Notes under the pieces: model-generated
Databases searched by the model: none
The model's input: only the letters and a program-made list of their open reading frames with translations
What the model was told of the DNA's origin: nothing
Origin: Nageia nagi
Taxonomy: Eukaryota > Pinophyta
Length of the DNA: 64,000 nucleotides
Assembly: GCA_050084985.1 (NCBI GenBank)
Contig: JBITNC010000001.1
Coordinates: 201,996,001-202,060,000 of the forward strand
Direction of reading: 5' to 3'
Translations under genes and position numbers: made by a program
Shown here: positions 57,041 through 64,000 of the stretch, in pieces
Layout of the letters: each line of letters opens with the position of its first letter
Numbering within the stretch: position 1 is the stretch's first letter

Positions 57041-59569
57041 CATAGTTATAAAAATCACCAAATATTTGAAAAATTTGGCAAATAATCATGTGGGTGGTTA
57101 TTCAATGATGCATGAATCCTTTGGCAATTATTTGGTAAAATTTGCAGAAACACAGGAAAAAATTTAAATTTCATTTTTTCTCAATTTTCACTCATTTCAA
57201 ATTTATCAAGGAGATTGAACTTAATCCTACTATGACATTGAAATCATGCGCTAAAAGCTTAAGTGATTCTTAACAACTGCATCTACATTGGTGAAAGTAG
57301 ATTTTATAACAATAGGAAACACCATTTCTAACATATTTAGGTAAATAATTTCTAAGGTTGAGTTTTTTCTATTCCTACTTTTGTGTTTTAAGTTTGTAGT
57401 TTTTAGGTAAAATATAATTTCCAAGGCTGAGTTTGAATTTTGTTTTTGTTTAATGATGTAGTTTGTAGTTTAAGTGGAGACAATAAACGTAAGAAGAGAC
57501 CTTGGATGGAAATGTTGCAAGGATATGGATGGACAATTGCAATGCAACTACTATGGTAAAATTATTTGTGGTGGGTTAATTGTGTGGAATACCATGTTGC
57601 AGAAGATGAGTGCCTACCTCAAGAGCTTCTTCAAGGAGGAGCAAAAGCAAAAAGTGAGGCAAGAAAATGTAACATGTATGGATCCACTTCTGCACCTTCT
57701 ATACCTGGCTTCACTTAGAGAAGCATTGGGCCTTGGGCGTGCAATGGTTCTTTTGGAGTTGATTCTAGCTCATCATCTATTGCCACTTCATTTTTTGTTC
57801 ATCGTGACAATCTAGGTAGCCAACTATCACTTGAGACAATTGACTAAAATAAGGAAAAACTACAACGCAAGGTCACCATATTACGATTTTTTGTGCAACA
57901 TTCCTTTTAATGTTGCATGGTCACCATACTACGATGCTATGATGAAAGCATTGATAGCTTGTGGTGTGGGGTTCAAAACCCCAACATATGACGATTATAT
58001 ATGATCCCTTCTTGCCAAGTGTGTAGAAGATGTGCATCCTCTTATCAAGGAGCATATAAAAGTACAAGTGAGAAAGGGATACACAATTATGTATAAGGGA
58101 TGGATCGATAAAAAGTTGAACGTTGATTAATTTCTTGGTTGCTTTAGAAAGGTGCCTAGTGTTTTTGCAGTTAATAGATGCTTTCGACAATATGAAAACT
58201 GGATGGACATTGTTCACCTTGTTAGAGAATGTAGTATTGGAGGTTTGACCACAAAATATGGTCGAAATTGTCACAAACAATGCACCAATATATGTGGCAA
58301 TAGGGAAACTTCTTGATTCCTAACAATTTTGGGACTTGTATTGACCTAATAGTGGAGGATATTGGAAAGATTAGTTAGTTTAAGCAAGTGGTGGATAATG
58401 CAAAAAAGATCTCAAAGTCTATCTATAATCATTCTTAGGTTCTCAAATTGATGAGTTAGTACATAGATGGAAGAATTCCTTTTCTTGCAGAGCCTTCTTG
58501 CCAGAAAGGTGGGTTGAAAAGTATGTTTATTTCCAAGGAATGGACAAAGTTTGTTCTTTCTGCTTCAAGAGAAGGCCTCCTTATGTTGAACATATTTTTT
58601 GATGAAGGTTTTTGGAGGGCTTCACATAAGATCATGCATGTTAATAGTGGTTGGTTATATCATTTTTTTAATCTTTTTTGTAAGGTGAAGTTTTTAATAT
58701 TTGTTTCTTTCATAAATTTAGGTATCTGAACTTTTAGTGAAAGTCCTTCATATTTTTGATAGTCAAGACAAATCACTAATGGTTTACTTGAATTAGGCCA
58801 TAGATAAGGCCAAGGAGGTCATTGCTGGCTATTGCACATATATAGAGGCCAAGTATTGCCTCTTTTAGGAATTGATTGATTGTAGATGGTCAAGTCAACT
58901 TCATAATCCTGTTCATACAGCTGAAACTATTTTATGACAAGACATTTGTGGCTGATGAGGAGGTTCTCAATAGCCTTCATAAATGCTTTGAGAAGATGGT
59001 CGAAGATAAGAAGATGATGAATGGCATACAACAGAGTTGCATATCTACAAGAATGTAGAGGGCTATATTTTCTCAAGTGCACTTTGCATTGGGTCTTGAA
59101 CGACTAAAAATTCATGTAACATTTATTTTATCTTTTATTTTTGTTTGAAGTTTTCTAAAATGTGATTTTAGGATTTTTTTATGTTTATTTTCAACTATGT
59201 GATGGGGATCCTTTGCTGCGAAAACACCTCTCGTCCAACAAATAGCAATCCAGGTTATGTTCCAACCTTGTAAAGCTTTTGTATGTGAGTGCAATTGGAG
59301 TATGTTTGAGCATATGCATTTCAAAAAACGTATTTTAATGAAAAGAGGGCACATCATTGTTAATTTATAAATAAAAAATGGCTATGTATTTTGATCAATT
59401 ACTATGTATTTTTCACATTTAATGCAAAAAATATGCTGTATTTCGTTAAAATTTATAATTTTTTCATATTTATAATTTGTTACTTTTTCGTTGAACAATC
59501 TCCGAATCATCGAATTTTGAAAGTTTGTACCTAAGTGAATGTTGGTCAAATCTGAGTTTCACTACTATG
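57041..59569 (+). mobile_element. hAT DNA transposon, decayed
   Basis: It is 2529 bases, bounded by imperfect inverted ends: CATAGTTATAAAAATCACC on the left and, read inward on the minus strand, CATAGTAGTGAAACTCAGA on the right. It is flanked by 8-base repeats CTCTCATC (57033-57040) and CTCCCACC (59570-59577), six of eight identical with both differences T/C. An 8-bp duplication is the hAT hallmark. The interior carries a hAT transposase remnant, and the element splits a gypsy gag. Confidence 0.72.
57474..59060 (+). pseudogene. hAT transposase (DUF659-type) remnant
   Basis: The N-terminal open piece (57474-57815) begins with a BED-like zinc finger region (DLGWKCCKDMDGQLQCNYYG). Later frames show KGYTIM-like decay near 58075, FGTCIDLIVEDIGKI near 58330, AKKISKSIYNHS, LKSMFISKEWTKFVLSASRE and FWRASHKIMHVNSG near 58615, then AIDKAKEVIAGYCTYIEAKY near 58800. 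This order matches plant hAT transposases with DUF659. Frameshifts and stops throughout make it inactive. Confidence 0.75.
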
Positions 59570-59577
59570 CTCCCACC

Positions 59578-59936
59578 AGTCCTTGAGATTGCAAATTTTA
59601 CCCTTTTAGGATCATTCTTCACCTTTTTTCCATCTCAAAATATTTTTCCAATTCCTGCACCCAATCTATAAAATAATCCCCTTTTGAAATCTGAAACAAC
59701 AATTTTAACACTATCTCATTGTTTGTAGATAACTTCTAAGCCTCTCTATTGGATCCACTACTCGCACTTGAGGCTCTTGGACATATGCTTCATCCTCGGA
59801 CTCCTCATGCCCCAACCTACCTTCAAGTGGTATAGTCTTACTTCGTAACTTCTAAATCATCTCTTCTTTAGCCCACACATTTTCTTCTTCAATTGTGCTA
59901 GAGTACTCTATGGGCCATATTTGACTCTAATACTAA
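59578..59936 (-). pseudogene. Ty3-gypsy gag N-terminal part and leader
   Basis: The minus strand carries WPIEYSSTIEEENVWAKEEM, EGRLGHEESEDEAYVQEPQV and VDPIERLRSYLQTM, an acidic gag N-terminus. TTAGTATTAGAGTC at 59936-59923 is a decayed initiator-Met primer site (TTGGTATCAGAGC with two G-to-A/C-to-T changes). An LTR should therefore begin at 59938 on the high-coordinate side, but I cannot find its far end. Confidence 0.6.
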
Positions 59937-60036
59937 TTGATGCAAAGCACTTCAATCTTATATCAATTATACTATTCTGAAATGGAATCTCAAAGCACAT
60001 CACACCTCTATTGTGCTAGAATTTAGGAAAGACCAA

Positions 60037-60045
60037 TTTTTTTTT
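60037..60045 (-). other. Short A tract on the minus strand
   Basis: A run of nine T on the plus strand. If the GC-richer region above is a minus-strand retroposon, this could be its poly(A) tail. Weak on its own. Confidence 0.3.
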
Positions 60046-61170
60046 GTTAAAATTGGAGAGGTGGTTTTCACAAATTAAATAACCGGTACATCAATTCTTA
60101 CAATCATGAAAGTATTAGCTCAGATGAAACATGGGCCTAGAAATTTGAAATCTAGAATCCCACCCAAAGAAGGAGCCTCCTCCTAAGATGACTCATCCAA
60201 AAGGATCAAAAAATCATACAACCAAAAATGGCTTGAATCTACTTGAGGATGCTAAGGCCATCCTCCTAAAATGGTTTGTGCATGCAAACCTCCTGGATTC
60301 CTTTCCAGAACTAGTAGAACCAAAGATCTTCTACAGGGCAAAACCAAAGGTCCCTCCTCGTACAAGGGTTAGACACCATAAAACCAAAAGGAAAGGCGCC
60401 AACCTCTGTTCCTCAAATTCCCGCGGGTTCCTTCCGTGAATCAACTTTGGATCTCATCTAAAACCAATAAAACCAAGCATCCACTAGAACACAACACCAA
60501 AGCTTCCTCAATGAGCGAGGGAGGCCCCTAGAGAACCCTTCCCCATACGAGAGCCAAGAAACAAGGACCTTTCCAGTGTAAGCCTTCCTCCAACTGGGGA
60601 TCAACAAAAAGAGAGTAACCTAGACCAAATAGGATGGAATCTTTCTGAAGGAGCCCAAAACACAAAGGGAAAGAGACGCTATCAGTAGAAGAAACCATCA
60701 AGGAAAAACATCAACCACAGGATCAAAGGAACCCAAACCCTCCTTAGACAAACTAGGAAGCAAAGGAGGAGTACAAAACAAACCCTCAATCTACGAGGGA
60801 GAAAACCGAGATTCTAAAGAAAAAACAAAAGGAATGACAAGAGCCAACCCAGGCTCAACACAAAAAAAGAGCAACGATCTCCACGCTAATGAAATTTAAA
60901 ACCTCCCAAGAATCTGTAGCAGAGAGCTTTGTCTTCGAGGTAGAAAACAAAAAATCAGGAGCACCTTGTCATCCCTCTTCTCTTGAAAAAGCAAACCATT
61001 CCGCGAGAGAACAAAACCAGGCTCCTCCAAGCTCCCACAACATGACTAGGAACTAGAGCACACAGACTTCGGAGAAGAAAACGGAACCGTACTAGGCAAG
61101 AAACCATCACAGCAAGAAGAGACCTCGACCACGGGGCCAAGGTTCACAAGGGTGTCATTCAGCTCCATGA
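60046..61170. other. GC-richer region without a clear gene
   Basis: The region is purine-rich on the plus strand and richer in GC than the rest of the window. A plus-strand open stretch of 83 residues (60188-60439, lysine-rich) and a minus-strand one of 61 (61140-60955) have no recognisable motif. The minus strand continues the orientation of the ORF at 61552 and may be its decayed extension. Confidence 0.35.
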
Positions 61171-61552
61171 ACCCCTCTCAATGACAGTACCACAAGAGCC
61201 AACAGAAACACCTGGTTCGATAGGCACAACTTCGACATTCCCCTGACCTCCCACAATCGAAAACCAAGGCTTGAACAAGGCCAGATCTTTGCCATTGACA
61301 GGAGAGATGGGAAGGTCGACACAGAGAGACGCCATCCCTGTTAACCACCTTAAAATCCTCTTCATCCCCCGTGGGAGAGCTTCTTGAGCTTCCTTCAGGG
61401 TCAGAGGCCACAAGAAACACGCCACCAGGACCACCACCACTTCTAGAGCCTCCTCTACTGCCCGACCCAAAATCAGCACTACCCCTAAACACCCTTTCAG
61501 AACGAGTAACAGCAGGCCCAGGCTCTTTTGACCGAATCCCTAGCAGAGCCAT
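61159..61552 (-). CDS. Unknown Gly/Ser-rich ORF, minus strand
   Basis: The ATG at 61552 opens a frame starting MALLGIRSKEPGPAVTRSER with a glycine/serine-rich stretch (SADFGSGSRGGSRSGGGPGG) and an EEDFKVVNRDG segment. After that the neighbouring frame looks more protein-like (DLPISPVNGKDLALFKPWFS), so a one-base shift near 61340 is likely, ending at 61159. Two copies of a 158-bp unit lie just upstream. The layout recalls an L1 5' region with ORF1, but no DUF4283 or knuckle motif is visible. Function unknown. Confidence 0.4.
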
Positions 61553-61695
61553 AGTTTGTTCATCTTTTTGTTAAAAGAAAGAGTTACACAGATAACATGA
61601 CTGCAATCTCATACAAGGGTAATAAGATCAAGCGCTCTAAAATTGAGCTTACATCCACAAATGACAAGACAGAGTAATATCAAATTTTCCTTGAG

Positions 61696-62011
61696 ATCAA
61701 ATCACTCTTCCAACAGCCAGGAATCAACAGCAATCTGTCTAGAACAGACCAGCACTAAGGATTCTTGCTATCTCAAAGGTTGATGATTGGGACCGAATTG
61801 CAATTCCATTGCTCAAACTCTGTTGTGGTTTTGCCTCTGCCCTGTTCCCTTTTATCAAATCACTCTTCCAACAGCCAGGAATCCACAGAAATCTGTCCAG
61901 AACAGACCAGCACTAAGGACTCTTGCTATCTCAAAGGTTGATGGTTGGGATTGAATTGCAATTCCATTGCTTAACCTCTGTTGTGTTTTTGCCTCTGCCC
62001 TGTTCCCTTTT
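61696..62011. repeat. Two tandem copies of a 158-bp unit
   Basis: Units start at ATCAAATCACTCTTCCAACA, 61696 and 61854, and differ at only a few positions. On the minus strand they lie 140 bases upstream of the ATG at 61552. Confidence 0.92.
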
Positions 62012-62185
62012 ATTTTTAATCTTAGAAAGGGATCATCCACTTCCCTCTTTTATTTAGTTTTTAATTTATTTTTAGAACAGGATCATCCACTTCCCTTTTT
62101 ATTTAGTTTTGTATTGCTTTTTGTTTTTTATTTTTAGAACAGGGATATCCACTTAATCTTTTATTTATTTTCTTATTTTTAGAGC
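62012..62185. repeat. Short diverged repeats
   Basis: Three copies of a unit containing AG(A/G)(A/G)(A/C)(A/G)GG(A)TCATCCACTT or its variant and a following TTTATTTAGTTTT stretch lie near 62028, 62080 and 62140. They are spaced about 50-60 bases apart and clearly diverged. Confidence 0.6.
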
Positions 62186-62939
62186 AGGGGTTAACTGCAG
62201 CCCACTTGTATAATGTGGGAACATGCAAACCTACTGCCACATCAGACATCAAAATCTTTGCATGTGGCTCATCCCAAGTGTTGGTTTTCTTCACTAAATT
62301 GTATTAAATTCTCCTATAGGTAGTCTGTATTAGCATCTTAGTGCATTACAGTATTTGCAACAAACATTGTTGTTGTTGTAGCATCTTTTGAATCGTCTTG
62401 ATCCTACTCAGAATAGTATTGAAACTTGGAGAGTCTTTTGAAAACTTGCTGGGCTTGGAGCCAAGTCCGGCTAAACAAAGCAAAATGAAAAACAGAAAGA
62501 CAAAAAACAAAGGAAACCGAAAAAACCAAAAAATTGTGTATTCAACACATTTTTACACAGAAGGGGTAATCTCTTTCCATTGATTAGCTATATAGTTATT
62601 TGTATGTTTTTGATGTTGATTTGGTAAAGGAATGCATATTAATAACATTTTTTTTTTTAAATCTCTTAAATTATATGTGCTTATTTCACAAATCTTTGTG
62701 GAGTTTTTCTCAAGTATTTCAACTGAGTCTCAGTCAAAAATCAGCTTCTGCTAAGTCCAGGCCCAGTTCGAGTCTTAATTGAATGCTGTCAATTTCTTCT
62801 ACATGCGAGAGAGATCTTGTTTCATCAGTCTAGATTTTACACATCATATCCAAAATTTCTCTGAATAATAAAATGGGAGGCTGAAGTATCAGGATTGGCC
62901 AATACTAGTGCCTTTGAACACATCCTTCCCTAGCAGGCA
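62186..62939. other. No supported gene
   Basis: AT-rich sequence; the 61-residue plus-strand reading at 62398-62583 is lysine/asparagine-rich and looks like chance. Confidence 0.45.
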
Positions 62940-63830
62940 GAGAATGGAGTGATGCAAGAAATGGGAAATGGGAACAGTATTTCAGATGATGCTCTTGAAG
63001 AATTGCTCAGTGACATTTAACACGAGAGATTTCTCAGCTATAAATAAAATTGAAAATTTTAAAGTATGATGGTAGCTTTGATAGCGAGAAGACTACGTTT
63101 GTGCAATTTTGAGGCATTATTCAGGACGACTTCTAGGATTATCTATGTGTGTAAGCGGCATACAGTCGAACTTCATATGGAAGAGATTGCTCTAGGTTGG
63201 TTGAAGGATCATCAATATATAGTTGCTAATGAAGAAAATGAGGGTGATCACTATTTTCACCAGTGGACCACTTCAAATTGGCCTTGAATAGCTTAAAAAG
63301 AGAATATGTGGACATGATGGGTTTAAATCAGCCAAGTTCCAGGTTAGTCAATTCTACAACACATTCATGATTCAGATGTACAACTTACAAGAAGCATCAG
63401 GTCAAGCTGGAGATTCTTGTTACGGGAGAGTTATTTAAGATGAAAGTTATATTTGGTATAATTGCTAGTCTTAAGAAAGAAATAACCATGATTGAAGTGG
63501 ATTCATTGAAAAGACCTTATAGACTTGCTATATCTATTCGTATAAGCTTGGATTAAAGTTTTCATAGATGCTTCTAGTGCTAGCAATACTGCAATTTTCA
63601 TCCTCAAACTGTGTTGCATCGAAGACTTAGTCCAACTCAAATGGATAGTTTAAGGGTTCAAGCTACTCTTTGTGATTTGCTGGTAAGGAAAAAAAAAGAA
63701 GAAATTTATAGAATTACTACAAGAACTATGGTCATTCATCTAAAGAATGTAGTACTGTTCAGGCCAACAATGAGTCTATGTCTCTTCTTAAAGAGCAACA
63801 GCTTGGACACAGACGCATAGAGATAGTTTG
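62940..63830 (+). pseudogene. Probable gag-like remnant
   Basis: Broken plus frames give LKYDGSFDSEKTTFVQF-type sequence near 63060 (a gag capsid start), HRRLSPTQMDSLRVQATLC near 63612, and NYYKNYGHSSKECST near 63715, which looks like a CCHC knuckle that has lost its first cysteines. It would be the gag of another retroelement running past the window edge. Confidence 0.35.
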
Positions 63831-64000
63831 TTAACAATTTAGTTGCTCTAGATCCACAACTTGCAGTAATGTTTATATTCAGTTCAACAAGCCAAAAGAA
63901 AGCACTCTTAACCCACAATTGTTAGGTAAAGGGTTGATTGCAATAATGATTATATCTCCCTTATCATGGGAAATGGCAATTCGTAAAACATAGTATCTCA

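Noticed and set aside
1-64000. CRISPR arrays, rRNA, operon-type genes or plastid/mitochondrial inserts
   Set aside because: No regularly spaced short repeats with unique spacers, no ribosomal sequence and no recognisable organellar genes were seen; the content is nuclear plant repeats.

Overview
The window looks like intergenic DNA from a seed plant with a large, repeat-rich genome; a gymnosperm is possible but not shown. It is AT-rich, full of nested and decayed LTR retrotransposons, L1-type LINEs and a hAT transposon, and holds no complete ordinary host gene that I can support. The best host-gene signals are a candidate first exon at 39061-39148 and possible captured gene fragments at 42298-43155, 43153-43268 and 56028-56147.

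Layout. 1-4640: a decayed Ty3-gypsy LTR with gag (277-1972), then a second gypsy LTR with TATA box, primer site and an open gag (2046-4452). 5290-11040: a decayed minus-strand Ty3-gypsy gag-PR-RT-RH-IN unit, followed by its probable LTR. 13030-17354: L1 remains and a fragment of an unrecognised mobile-element protein family. 17355-18316: a candidate solo LTR. 20228-23151: a 1.37-kb tandem duplication whose second copy is split by a complete 7.86-kb gag-only gypsy element (23152-31007, target duplication ATATT). 31063-31729: a minus-strand solo LTR. 33050-38200: a decayed L1 with ORF1, endonuclease, reverse transcriptase and zinc-binding region. 38787-39148: a triple repeat before the candidate exon. 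40796-43155: a minus-strand 3' LTR with an 858-nt ORF beside it. 43476-48620: a young, structurally complete Ty1-copia (Tork/Tnt1-like) element with near-identical LTRs and target duplication AGCCA; its gag-pol frame is disabled by two stop codons and a protease active-site change. 43444-55160: two broken minus-strand ORFs of unknown function, one split by both the copia element and a 1-kb integrase fragment. 55280-59936: a LINE 3' end and a gypsy gag interrupted by a 2.5-kb hAT element. 60039-64000: a richer-GC ORF region with tandem repeats and a last gag-like remnant.

The most interesting points are: a hairpin in the U5 part of three unrelated LTR types whose outer base pair changes in a compensatory way (GC, CG, AT); stop codons in old elements that fall almost wholly at glutamine codons, matching decay of methylated CWA/CWG cytosines; a long ORF whose frame is restored when two insertions are removed in thought; a recurring unknown protein family; and LTR elements apparently carrying host-gene fragments. 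Everything here was read by eye without alignment software, so boundaries of decayed features are approximate.
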